A DNA stretch of 64,000 nt from Akebia trifoliata (lineage: Eukaryota > Streptophyta > Magnoliopsida > Ranunculales > Lardizabalaceae). Below the pieces are notes generated by a model that worked only from the letters and a program-made list of their open reading frames with translations, was not told where the DNA came from and did no database searches. Below are positions 48,403-59,310 of this stretch, one piece after another; the first letter of the stretch is position 1, and every line of letters starts with the position of its first letter. A program made the translations under genes and the position numbers. The stretch covers positions 12,933,611 through 12,997,610 of the forward strand of contig CM030716.1 in NCBI GenBank assembly GCA_017979445.1, written 5' to 3'.

Positions 48403-48612
48403 TTGTTGTTGTTGTTGTTGTTTGGAATTGAGGTATCCAAGCCTCATAGAGCACCCAACTAATCATTGGACTTGTGTAGTCCTCTCCCCCACGCACGCCA
48501 AGTAATTTCTTGGATTAACTCTTCAAATGGCCCCTAAGGGGTATTCAAACTCAAGACCTCCACTTCCTAAGGTGTGGTCTTGGCCATTTCACCAACCCTT
48601 CCATGGTTATTA
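48403..48612 (-). mobile_element. tRNA-derived SINE (minus strand)
   Basis: On the minus strand an A-box-like TGGTGAAATGGCC (48582-48594) is followed by a B-box-like GGTCTTGAGTTTGAATACC (48540-48558), the spacing of a Pol III promoter. The low-coordinate end runs into a CAA-repeat tail (TTG repeats on the plus strand at 48403-48422), typical for the 3' end of some plant SINEs. The target duplication is not clear. Confidence 0.65.
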
Positions 48613-49555
48613 TAATTCACTTGAAAGATTAATCACAATCTTTTGAACATGAGCTCAAGAGAACACTTGAAGCTTTATGAAATTCTCTTAAAATTCAAAA
48701 GAATATATTAGGCTTGTTTATCAAACATTTAATCCTTATAAAGTTCTCCTACAAATCAAGAACACTTGGGTACTTCTACTCATATTTATCAAACATTTTA
48801 ATTCTTATTCTAAAATAGCGCAAAACAAATTTAAAACTAGGAATATAATAATATTTTATGAACTAATCGTATTATAAATTAACACATATCTTCATATATA
48901 ATGCAAATAACACACGCTATTACTTAACCGAGTTACCAAAACTCCAATAAAAAAAAATCTAGGCACAAGAGGAGAGAGAAGAGATATAAAAAAGGTAAAG
49001 AAACTAATTTGATGATCGGTTTTGAGATTCGATACTGAACGATAATTAACGATTGTTTTATTGTTAAGTCTTTACAAGTGTAAAAGGAGAATAGTAAAAG
49101 TATTATCACTTGAGATTGAGTTAAAAAAAAATTATTTCAAAAAAATGTTAACGTGTTTTTAGCTCTATGTACAAAAAAAGAAAATTATTTGTTTAATTCG
49201 AGACAACCGTTATTTGTTTTTAGTAAATTATTTCAATTATTTGCTATTTGTAGGTCTCTTTAAAATTTTTTTTTGTATCAAATGGTATTTACCAAATTAG
49301 TATACATCTTTATTATGATCTCTTAAAGATAACTATTTTTTATGACCTCTATTTTAAATTACTAATTCCACGTCCTTATCGATAACATTAGGATTTAGGG
49401 TTATTCGCCTTTATGTGACTTCGTCTTCTCTGCTCGTGTAAACTATAAACATGCTTGTTATACAACCAAGTATTTCTTACAAAGATTATTGAAGTAACAA
49501 TAATTTACGTGAGCAAGATTGAAGAAGAATAAAAATCAAAAGAGTTCAATATTTT
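48613..49555. other. AT-rich DNA without recognised features
   Basis: No ORF above noise and no repeat relation within the window. Confidence 0.5.
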
Positions 49556-50113
49556 TATTTTGAGTGCAATCATCCAAATAGAGCGTAAGGGAAAAATTTT
49601 AACTGATGGAGTGCAATTGGTAGTGAGTGATGTGCAACTCGCTAATCATTATTTTTACATCATGCTTATCCAACCCCCCCCCCCCCCCCACCAGAAAAAA
49701 AAAAAAAAAAAAAACTTAATTAATATATAGGAAAATCATTACAATCCCATGACATCTTTAATCAAATTAGTTTTTTTCTTAAATTACAAAAATATCTTTT
49801 TATTATGTTTTATTTCAAAATTACATTTATTCATATTATAAATTACAAGAAGGAACTTACAATAAATATTAACTGATAGAATATGAATTATAAAAGAATT
49901 TAATCATATATTAATCCTAATTTTTTTTAATGCATGTGAATTTTCTCATGCCACCTATTAATTTAGTTTAATTTATTTTTATAGCTGAAATATACCTTGA
50001 ACTCTAAATATATTTCTGATCTTTTATACCTATTTGTAAGAGAAAGAGAAAAAAAAGATCTTTTATTTGAGATTCGCTAGAAGGCTAAAATTGTAAATGT
50101 AACATACATACAC
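49556..50113. repeat. Direct repeat, copy 1 of the pair flanking the solo LTR
   Basis: Matches 61056-61590 (TTTTGAGTGCAATCATCCAA start). It contains a run of 16 C (49674-49689) and, 5 nt on, 20 A (49695-49714); the other copy has only short runs there. It continues past the place where copy 2 is broken by a CACTA end, giving the empty site ACATACATACACATGGC. No gene. Confidence 0.8.
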
Positions 50114-50964
50114 ATGGCACCCATGTTGTTAAAAATAAATAAATATCTTATCTTATTATTTTAATGACATAAGGTGGACTAACAGATGTTTGACACCAAA
50201 ATTTAAATATATTTAAACTAATTAGCAGGATTTTTTCATCAAAACAAATAAATCTACAAATGCATGATTCTAACCATAACTAAGTTAGTTAATCTTAAAA
50301 ATTACAATTTTTTTAATATTCCAAATTATAATGAAATGGAGAAAAATACTCTTGAAATATATTAAAGAGAGATTTACGAGGACGACCTATTAGTTGTAAT
50401 TTTATTACTCTTGGAATATGTTTTTGGATTCTAAAAATTGATGCTGTTAGGATTCAGTCCAATGCATGTGAAGTAAGAAATCAAGTACTTCAATTTGAAT
50501 TTTATGATGTGGATCCCCACTCCAAGATTTGCCCGTTAACAAACTTGATAAAGAAAGGTTTGGTGGGTAACAAACATTATAAAGTAAGGTTCCCTTGGAG
50601 TTATCAGAACTCTAAAGGGGTTTTTGTAATAAAAATGCAACAAAATAAATCTCTCTCATATTAAATGACAAATTATCTTATAAAATTTCTTATTGAAAGT
50701 AAATTTTTTTTAAATAATCATTTAATTATTTATATATTTTTTTAAATTTGACATAAATCATAATTTTCGTCCTACAGGTATGTTTGCACGTTCCATTTCC
50801 TAGTGGATCTTAATATATATTTTTTAAACAGGGTTAGACCACAAATTTGGACTTAGTCTTGGACCATTTTGTTAGTTTTCTCAAAAATAAGAAAGCAACT
50901 TGTGCCATGGCGCACTTGATGTGAGTACAGGGCAAGGACCGAAATGTAAACTCAACGATAAGAG
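50114..50964. other. AT-rich DNA between repeat copy 1 and the LTR fragment
   Basis: No credible gene or repeat identified. Confidence 0.5.
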
Positions 50965-51460
50965 GGGCAATGGTTTGGGAGGCCTACCAAGAGGACTCGG
51001 CCAACCCTCCGCTTTCCCAATATTCACCGCTCCACTTCCAAAACCAAAAACGCCAAATTTTCGATAAAGTTCACCAACGGGTCTAAAAAGTCTGATTTGC
51101 CAACACGTGACATTTTGATTAATTCAATAATTTCAAAATCTTAAAAAAATGGATAAAACTAAAAATATGAGACTTAGGACATCTATCACTTCCTCTACCT
51201 TCACCGCTCCGCTCCCGAATCTAATAACTCAAGCCCAATACACTAAAAAGCCCACAAGCCTTTATCCATATCCAATTCACATCCAACCCATAATCCTAAC
51301 CCACAAACCACTACCCACATCAACCAATCATCATCTTGATAATCAAATATGACACATGTCATCACCCTATCTCACCTCCATCATCCAACTACCTACCCTA
51401 TTAATTTCATCTACCCACACATCAACCCATCACCTTTTCTCTCAAATCAAACACATCAAT
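50965..51460 (+). repeat. Solo LTR of the Tat-type family, left part (U3-truncated)
   Basis: Reverse-complement match to the large element's LTR, e.g. the equivalents of 10790-10910 (TTTGCCAACACGTGxCATTTTG) and of the region near 10380. The first few hundred bases of the LTR are missing. It is interrupted at 51460 by the CACTA element and resumes at 59715. Confidence 0.85.
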
Positions 51461-51589
51461 CACTACGTGAAAATCCCAAATTTGTCTAAAAAAATTTGTT
51501 GGGCCCGGCCCGTCGAATTTTAAACCCAAAACTCCGCGGCCTGTGTACCACGTTTTTGGGTCGATCAAATTTGTCTAAAAACTCTCTGC

Positions 51590-52040
51590 CTCTCTCACTA
51601 TTTCTCTTTCTCTCTGCTTCTCTCTCACAGTCGATCTCTCTCTTTCTCTCTCACTGTTTATCTCTCTCTCTCTTTCTCTCTCAATCGATCGACCTCTCCA
51701 TCGAAGGTGAAGCACGATTCTTCCCGATGGAAATTTTGCGAAGAACTCTTTGTCTCCATTGTTGACGACGTTGCATCTCTTTCGATTGCACATCTCGAAA
51801 TCGAATAGATTTCAATCGCAGCCGCGCGAAGAAATCTCTATCTCCATTTCAGACGAAGTTGAATTTCTTTATAGTTGATCCGGACACTCCTCCATCACTA
51901 ACTTCCCTTTGAATTTCTTTATAGAAATCTCTATGTTCTTGGATTCTCTGCTAATCAAGGATCTAAAAGCTTGAATTTCACATATGGTAGATTCATGACG
52001 ATTTGTCTGGAAAAATTGAATTTCACATATAATCCTCAAG
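51590..52040 (+). promoter_or_regulatory. Pyrimidine-rich leader and possible 5' UTR exon of the CACTA element
   Basis: A long CT-rich stretch (51590-51690) is followed by unique sequence with a short uORF (ATG at 51727, 11 codons), ending CCTCAAG/GTATGT, a good plant splice donor at 52041. The second CACTA element has the same layout (donor near 62195). This looks like a promoter-proximal exon, but no transcript evidence is available. The RE-repeat minus-strand ORF at 51575-51793 is an artefact of the CT run. Confidence 0.45.
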
Positions 52041-54294
52041 GTATGTTCGAAATCTCTTTTTTCCTATTTGATTCATGTCTTCTAGGGTTTGTATCGTATA
52101 AATTGGATTGAGTTTCATTGAATTTTAGTAGAAAAATAGTTGAAATTTAGGTTTTGTAAGATTTTCTTATTTCAGATCTCAGTTTTGTATGATTCACGTT
52201 TTAGATTAGTTAAAAACATTATTAAAAAAAATTATGCCAAATTAGAGACTTAGAAAACGGATTGCCACTAATCTCAAAAATTTAGAACCTGTATATATTG
52301 TCACAATTGCCTAAATGATACCTCAATCATTCAGGTTTAAAATACAATAAAAGAATTTACTAATGAAAGACTTTGAAAATGGAAGGGCACAAAATTCTAC
52401 ATTTATCCATAATAAAAAAGCATCTTTTTGATATTTTAGAGTTCTTTGAATTTTGTGCTCTAAGATATATCCTTACCATTAGATTTTGTGTTTCAACAGT
52501 CAGGATTATGTGATCCTTAGAGTTTTGTTTTCTTGTTTCCATGGATCCCAAATCATCTCTTATTTTGGGGTGCAAATAGCAGCTCTCATTTTTTATCCTA
52601 CACTTGTGAGGAGTGGGTGTAGCTCAAGGTTGTAGGTGCTTTAGTTTTTAGTCTAATATCGGAAACCTATAAGAAAGGTGAAGAAAGTTCTGATGTATAA
52701 AAAAAGTATTGAAGAGAAGGTTTAAAACATACTTACATGGACAAGGTCAATGGACGATCAAGAAGGTCCATGGCCTACGTTAGCGACCTCCATAGCACTT
52801 TGGAGGGGTGCTCTAGAACTAATATTTCACCTATTCGTTTGAAATATGAAGTTGTATATGTACTAATGCATTCAAGATCGGTATTTCTTGACATCAACAA
52901 CATTTATCAATGATGTTTACTCTTTGAATGGATACTTCCTTTATTAACATGACATCCCACAAACCTGGGTAGTTTGCTTGCTCTCCATTTCAACATTGTT
53001 TGACTATGACACTCAAGTTCGTGCAGTTAGATTTTTTCTATTACTAATAATCCGATTTAAGTGCTGGAAAGGACTGGATGTCTTCTTATTGTTGTATTGT
53101 TTTGGGCATGCATATATATTTGCAAAGTGAGTGCCAATACTGTTTGTACAGAATCAAATATCTCAGTTTCACATTAGGAAATTGGTTGGAGACGTCCTGT
53201 CACTCTACAATACAGGCCTGCCCTTACAACGGTAGCCAAAGTATTTGCATAATGTTTAACAAAACTGGCAATTACCAAACTGATTGTTTCATCTTTTTCT
53301 CATTTCACAAGGGCAATCCTTGACTATTTGCAGGCAAGCTCTTGATTGGTATTGGATTGCAGCCATGGGCTTCCAACCAAAATCATAGGTCTAACACCAA
53401 CCTGTATGTATGTCAGTAGAGATAAATGGGAACAAGGTTTTTTGGTAGGCAAGCAGGTTAGTGGTAGGTAGCTATAAGAAGGATTTGGAACGCAGATCTT
53501 GTTTCAACTCCCATAGGCTTCATCTGTATAGTATGCATGTAAGGTGATGGGACATGGTTTCTATTTGCATACTAAAATTCTACACATCAAGTGAATGCCT
53601 GATTATTTATTAGAAGTTCTAGGAGTTCTATTCTTAAATTATTTATGCTGTAAATTCCAGCTACTTGGGACTTCCGTGTGCCCTTATTTTTGGGCTGCAT
53701 CACCATGCCGATCAAAGAACATTAGTCAAGGCAATGTAGATGGAGACATCGGGTAGGAAAGCATGTATGATACATGAGGTGATTCTTATCCCAATATTGG
53801 ATTTGGTAGCTGGAAATAAATTGGGCAGGCCACTTTTTTATACTCCCTTCTATCTCCCACTCCATGTATTTTCACAAATTTTTTTTTTTTTTTTCTATTT
53901 GGTATCTTTTTTTTTTTTCTTTTTCTTATTCTATTGCTTTGTTTATGTTGGCTTGTGACACAATTAAAGCATTCCAAAACAGATTCAAATATAAAATAAT
54001 ACCACCTACATAAAAAAGTTGTTCTATTGATTTGATTCATAAATATAATTTTGTAATATTTAGTACTCTGCAGTTTTTTGATTGATTGAAAATATGGGGT
54101 ATATGCCCCTCTATTTACTGCTATGCAGTTTTTCGATTGATTTGATTCATCCTTATATAGGCATATGCCCATTGGCATCCTTCAACACAATATCCATCAA
54201 TTCTAAGGGAAAATCTCTAGGTTCTAAGGAAACAAACCCAATAGAGGGGATCATTGTATTTTTCCACTAATTTGCATTTGATATGTACTTAATC
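52041..54294 (+). other. Internal CACTA sequence without recognised genes
   Basis: About 2.2 kb of AT-rich DNA. Possible exon-like pieces near 53150-53330 and 53673-53750 have acceptor-like AG contexts and short open frames, but I recognise no protein. Confidence 0.45.
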
Positions 54295-54381
54295 ATGGAA
54301 GTGTTCTCACTACCATTGTGTATACTCTTCGTCTTGTTAAGCCTTGAAGCAGTTAATGCAAATTGTGAACTTATAAAATAA
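54295..54381 (+). CDS. Small ORF with signal-peptide-like sequence
   Basis: 28 codons starting MEVFSLPLCILFVLLSLEA with an ANA-type cleavage site and a stop at 54379. It has the n-, h- and c-region layout of a secretory signal peptide, so it may be a captured first exon of a secreted or receptor protein, or chance. No match to a named family is claimed. Confidence 0.25.
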   Translation: MEVFSLPLCILFVLLSLEAVNANCELIK

Positions 54382-54589
54382 AATAGAAAAAGACAATTGT
54401 GAACTACTTTGGTCTTTCAAGATTGATTTTTTTTGTTTGGTGACAAAAACTTTTCTTGCAAATTTCATTTTTAATGAATGTGGCTTATCATATTACATGT
54501 ATTATTAGAATACAAATGCATTTATAATTTATTTCAATTTTTTTTTTTTGGGTGGAATGTGAACTATTGCTTTTTTATTTTCCTCGCAG

Positions 54590-56017
54590 AATCCCTCAAA
54601 GTCATGCTTGTTTGTGGTTCTGATTTACTTGAATCTTTTGGTATTCTTGGAGCATGGATTCGTGAACAGGTATATCTCAGAAAGAAAAAAAAAAAAAGGA
54701 ATCTTCCCTTGTTTTTCAATTGTGCTTCCCATTGTGTTCTTCCATGAACAGACTAGTTTCTTTGAACACTAATATGAACCAATCTGTAGACCTGGGATGT
54801 AGGACTCTGTCTATGACCAAATCAAGGAGATCCTTGCAACGAAAACAAAACAATAAATTAAGTGTTTTTCCTAATATCGTGTTTGAGAATGTCTTCCTTT
54901 TTCTTGAATAAGAAAAACAAAATTTTCTTTTTAAATGTCTCAACTAGTTCTGGGAAAGGGGGAATTCATCTTTGTTTTCCAAACTCAAACTTTATTTAGG
55001 ACCTTTAAGGCAGCTGGAAAAACTGATCAAATATCCCTCTATGGTTTTACAGGTTCGAACTATATGCAAAGATTATGGCATTGCCTGCATTCGTAGGGAA
55101 GGCAAAAACATTGAGAATGTCATATCTGCTGATGATATTTTGAATGAATATAAGGTAATAAGAATCTTTGGTGGTTCTAAATATTTTTTTTAAAGTGTAC
55201 TTTCATAAACAGCTAAATCTCATCATGGATGGGGCTTATACCCATAGGTCAGCTGGTTTGACAAAAAATGCAAAGCAACTTTGAGGTCATGGGTTCAAGT
55301 TCAGCTTAACAATAAAAACAAAAGAAAAAAAAACCATCATGGAGGTGGGTTTTCTATATGCAACACTCAGTGTATGTATGCCCCCTTGTCAATCTGGTTT
55401 TATTGACTAGTCACCGCATGGATTCAACTATGGTCCCAAAAGTTCCTTCAATTAAACTATCTGATTCATGAACATAATTTAGTAGTTGTAAATATTTTCA
55501 GTTCATCAACTATTCAAAAGCAAAACACACAAATGCACACTCACAAAGATGCAATTTTGATAAGAATATCCTTAATTCAATTAAGGGAAAGAGATTCTTC
55601 ATATATTTGATCTTACTTGATGTGCAATGGTCACATCCATCGTTTTCAGGTAGAGACAAAGAAAGAGCTAAATGATTTTTCGTATTAATTCCTTAAAGAA
55701 CTAATACCATTCAACATTTCATATCTGTTTATTTCGGAAGAGTAACATCAGAGTAACATCAAAGTTGTAGATGAACTTGTACCTAACCAGATCAGCTCGA
55801 CAAGAGTAAGGTAAATGATTTTTCGATTTATTCACAAAATACTAGAGATAACATGAACATGTTGATTAGTATAATAACATTGAAAGGGGAGCCTCTTTTT
55901 GTTAATCTTTTCAGGGAATGCATTTCAAGAGGGTTGTCAGTTAAATATCTTACTGCAGATGAAGTTATTGATTATATCAAGGAACAACACTTGTACTTCA
56001 ATACAAATGAAAAATGA
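54590..56017 (+). pseudogene. Captured NMNAT 3' exons (nicotinamide-mononucleotide adenylyltransferase)
   Basis: NMNAT makes NAD from NMN and ATP. Four exons with GT-AG sites: 54590-54669, 55053-55154, 55752-55810 and 55915-56017. Together they give one open frame of about 114 codons: VMLVCGSDLLESFG, WIREQVRTICKDYG, IRREGKNIENVI, DDILNEYK, IKVVDELVPNQISSTRVRE, VIDYIKEQHLY, ending in TGA. ISSTRVR is the family's ISSTxxR nucleotide-binding signature. The N-terminal half with the GxFNPxHxxH motif is absent, so the enzyme cannot work. Exon phases fit and there is no internal stop. The intron between exons two and three carries a SINE. Confidence 0.85.
55230..55334 (+). mobile_element. SINE inserted in the captured NMNAT intron
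   Basis: About 105 bp bounded by a perfect 9-bp target duplication CATCATGGA (55221-55229 and 55335-55343). It contains an A-box-like GGTCAGCTGGTTTGA, a B-box-like GGTCATGGGTTCAAGTTC and an A-rich tail, so it is tRNA-derived and in plus orientation. It is the youngest resolvable insertion here if it entered after gene capture; it may instead have been captured with the NMNAT intron. Confidence 0.8.
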
Positions 56018-56084
56018 TCACTTGAGTATTAAATTTGCACAATCTAACTGTACAATTAGCTGTTCTTAATATCATGATGTACAG

Positions 56085-56343
56085 TTCCCTCCAGATTCTT
56101 CACGTTCTCTTGCATTTGGTTCTGGATATCATAAAATCTATTGCTATGATCTTCGTAACACACGAACGCCTTTGTGCACATTAATTGGTCACAGTAAGAC
56201 TGAGTTATGTCAAGTTTTTAGACTCAAAGACTCTTGTTTTAACGTCCACGGCTAACACACTGAAGCTTTGGGATTTATCAGCATGCACATCGCGAGTACT
56301 TGACAATCCTCTCCAAACATTCACAGGCCACACAAATGTAAAG
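56085..56343 (+). pseudogene. Captured SPA/COP1-family WD40 exon
   Basis: SPA proteins work with COP1 in an E3 ubiquitin ligase complex that represses light signalling. The exon reads WD40 blade sequence: [20 protein letters not shown], then in a shifted frame [39 protein letters not shown] and TGHTNVK. TSRVLDNPLQTFTGHTNVK resembles SPA rather than COP1. Two nucleotides are missing after GGTCACAGTAAGACT near 56199, so the frame is broken. A donor-like site GTGCTC follows the exon. The rest of the protein is absent. Confidence 0.8.
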
Positions 56344-56531
56344 GTGCTCATCATATTGAATTAAGATTCTTGATTCTCATAGTGTAAATTTGTTTCTTCT
56401 ATGACTGTAGTTCAAGTTTGTTGCCAATGTACCTCTGTTAATTTGCTATATTTTTTAAACTTGTTGGAGGTTATGGTGACACGTATTTGTGCTCGATACT
56501 GGCGTGTGTTTTATATGTATTCTTCCAAAAG

Positions 56532-57618
56532 GCTGATAGCACAACTGCTGGGAATTACAATGATTTGATTTATGAAGTGTTTCTTCAGGTAAGTTTGAAT
56601 ATATATATTTCGATTAATATTTTGAGTAAGTTTTAGTCTTTTTGTTTAAATGGGAATTCTTTTTCTTGTTCAATAGAAATTTGATGCCGTCGTTGGAGAT
56701 ACAACCATTAGAGCCAACCGATCCCAATATGTAGACTTTACACTACCATATACAGAGTCTGGGGTATCAATGCTCGTGCCTATTAAAAACAATGGAAAGA
56801 AGAATGCATGGATTTTCTTGAAGCCTTTAAGCAGAAATCTTTGGTTAACAAGTGGTTCCTTCTTTATCTTCACTGGTTTTGTGATTTGGGTCCTTGAACA
56901 CCGGATCAACGAAGAATTTAGGGGGCCAGCAGCTTATCAGTTTGGCATGACCTTTTGGTTCTCCTTCTCTACACTTTTTTTGCACATAGTAATTCCTCAT
57001 ACATCTCTTTAAATTTACTTACTATTAGTTTCAATAGAGTGCAAGGACACCTTTTGAGGGCATTCGGTTCAAAAGAACCAAAGTCATGAAGGTTTCCTTT
57101 GACATAGTATAGTGTGCACTGGTTAAAAGACTTAGGCTGATGTGGTTGAGGTACAATATAACAATATCTAGAGGTCCAAACAGTATCTATTTTGTGATAA
57201 TTTCAATACAACTTTGTGATGGTGCAGGGGAGAAGGTGGTGAGCAACTTGGCTAGGTTTGTGCTGATCATATGGATTTTTGTAGTCCTCATACTTCCATC
57301 AAGTTACACAGCTAGCTTGACATCGTTTTTGACGGTTCAACAACTCCAACCAACCATCACTGATATCAAAGAGCTCCTAAAGAGATGCGAATCTGTTCAT
57401 TTGTGTTTGGGCTCTTGAAGCAGATGGGGTTTGATGAATCCAAGCTTAAGTCCTATAATTCTTCAGACGAGTTCAATCAAGCTTTATCAAAAGGAAGTAA
57501 AAAAGATGGCATTTCTGTAGTTTTTTATGAGGCCCCTTACGTAAAGCTCCTCCTTGCGAGATACTGTGCTAAGTATACGATGGTCGGACCTACGTACAAG
57601 ACTGACGGATTTGGTTTT
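56532..57618 (+). pseudogene. Captured glutamate receptor-like (GLR) exons
   Basis: Plant GLRs are ligand-gated cation channels of the plasma membrane. Exons: 56532-56588 (GNYNDLIYEVFLQ); 56677 to about 56990 (KFDAVVGDTTIRANRSQYVD, M1 segment WLTSGSFFIFTGFVIWVLEH); 57228-57411 (M3 with [20 protein letters not shown]); and about 57409-57618 ([34 protein letters not shown] before a GTAAGT donor). Damage: a 1-nt indel in the T-run near 56985, and a short deletion near 57405 that puts the last part in another frame. It covers the ligand-binding S1 end, pore region and part of S2; the N-terminal ATD and M4 are missing. Confidence 0.88.
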
Positions 57619-58065
57619 GTAAGTCTTTCCTGCTCTCTTTGGAATCATAATCACTGGGAAATACTAAATTGCTAATGTTCCAAATACAAGTATTGGGTGT
57701 TAACAATCTCCAATTACTTAATTGTTTTTTTTTTTTTTGAAGAAAATCCTCAAACAACTAATCTTTTTTATTATTATTATTATTATTTTTTATTGTGCAA
57801 TATTTTTTATAAATAACTTTCCGAGACTTTGTGATATTGACAGAAATGTCATTACACAACAACAATCAAGTAGTGACTTTTTTTTATAAACATTAGTAGA
57901 CTAATTGTGGTTTTGATACTTTTTAAGAAATTTTATGAAAAAACAAGGTATGTGAGGTTGCTAACACCAAATGCTTGTATAAGACATTAGCAATTCCCAT
58001 ATTTAAGTAAAGATGTATTGAAATCTTAGCTATGTTTCTTTCAATTTATATGTGTACACATTGAG
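57619..58065 (+). other. Internal CACTA DNA without gene evidence
   Basis: T-rich and TTA-repeat sequence (about 57724-57790) with no recognisable exon. Confidence 0.5.
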
Positions 58066-58318
58066 GTATAATTTTTCGACAAGCAAAGTGATGAGATGCA
58101 TCCACATTGGGCTATTATGTGTTCAAGAAGATGTTGCAGATAGGCCAACAATGGCAACTGTGGTTCTTATGCTCGGTAGCTATTCTGGCACTCTTTCCCA
58201 ACCTTTACCACCTACATTTTGCGTGCATGGTAGAATCAAGTCAAACATGCCCATGAGTGATTTAACACTGCCATCAACTATGAATGAGGTGACAAATACT
58301 GAGTTATACCCTCGATAA
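58066..58318 (+). pseudogene. Captured 3' exon of a cysteine-rich receptor-like kinase (CRK)
   Basis: The open frame [43 protein letters not shown] and ending TELYPR-stop is the C-terminal part of the kinase domain (subdomain XI arginine in ADRP) and tail of DUF26 receptor kinases. Only the last ~80 codons are present; ATP-binding and catalytic loops are missing, so it cannot be an active kinase. The natural stop codon is retained. Confidence 0.85.
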
Positions 58319-58689
58319 TCGTATTGATTTATTGGAAATTACTTATTTTCTTTAGACATTATTAACTAGGGCTTGTCATTGCCATTTATGGCAACAAGTA
58401 TGCTTGTGCTATTATTTACATTTGGGAGGTGTGAATATCATTTAAATCATATTGGATTATATGAGTGTTATTATCATATGCAAGAGTGTTCACAAATAAA
58501 ACTAGATGATCTTTTGAGACATTATTAAGTTTGGGTTAAGTAGCCAATGCAATCAGGTTATTTGAGAACATGTACACCTGTTAGGTATTCCTGTCAGTTT
58601 TTGTAAATTACCTTTTTTGATGCAATTGATGCCATTTTCAAAGGGAAGCAACTGAAATTATTATTTATTTAGTAACGGTTAAATAAATA

Positions 58690-58840
58690 CTAGAATTTTG
58701 ATATAGGAATGACTTTGGTTGGTTGAATGCTCTGATTATTTATGCTCTGGCTGCTTGTGGGCTTTTTCCAGCAGCCATTCAAGGATTATATTGGCGTTTA
58801 CCTGCAAACAACCTCGTATATATACATATATCATTTCATT
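58690..58840 (+). other. Unidentified hydrophobic exon-like segment
   Basis: After a possible acceptor (GATATAG near 58706) an open stretch reads FGWLNALIIYALAACGLFPA and QGLYWRLPANN, resembling a membrane segment with a short loop. Given the five neighbouring captures it may be a sixth host fragment, but I do not recognise the protein. Confidence 0.3.
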
Positions 58841-59108
58841 CTTCTTCTTCTTCTTTATTTATTATTTTCATTGTTCTTCTTTCAATAGGTTTATTATTGC
58901 TTAATTCGTTATTCAGGATTTCATTTGATAAACTAACTTGGAAAACAAATTTTATTTGCTGCTGGTAAATGGCACATAATTGTTATTGCAAACTTTGTTT
59001 CAATCAAACAGGTGGGGTACCTTGGTGTTTGTATTGCTTGAGATCCTATTTTGGTGTCTTTTTGCATCTTTACATTTTATTGGGTCTTGTGACCAGTTAA
59101 CATGGAGA

Positions 59109-59310
59109 GTATGGGTGGACAGCTAACATGGAGAGGACAATGCAGGCACAGGCTCTGAGGGACTCGAGCATGACTGGGTACATATCAAGCAAGAAGACAA
59201 TGGAGATCAATCCAGAGAATCCCATTATGGAGGAGCTGAGGAAGAGAGGTGATGCAGACAAGAATGAAGCTAGTCAAGGATCTGGTTCTACTGAATTTTC
59301 TTCGATTTAA
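59109..59310 (+). pseudogene. Captured HSP90 fragment
   Basis: HSP90 is an ATP-dependent chaperone. The frame reads [40 protein letters not shown] and RGDADKN, the C-terminal domain segment of cytosolic HSP90. After DKN the frame shifts: the next frame continues VKDLVLL, the expected sequence. The reading frame ends in TAA at 59308. Only about 60 residues are present and the upstream end is cut within a small duplicated GTTAACATGGAGAG-like block. Confidence 0.85.

Noticed and set aside
51575..51793. Minus-strand ORF rich in Arg-Glu repeats
   Set aside because: It is the antisense reading of a CT-rich leader; the repetitive composition comes from the simple repeat.
56532..57618. A functional glutamate receptor-like gene
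   Set aside because: N-terminal domain and last membrane segment are absent, and two frame-breaking lesions are present; it lies inside a transposon among other gene scraps.
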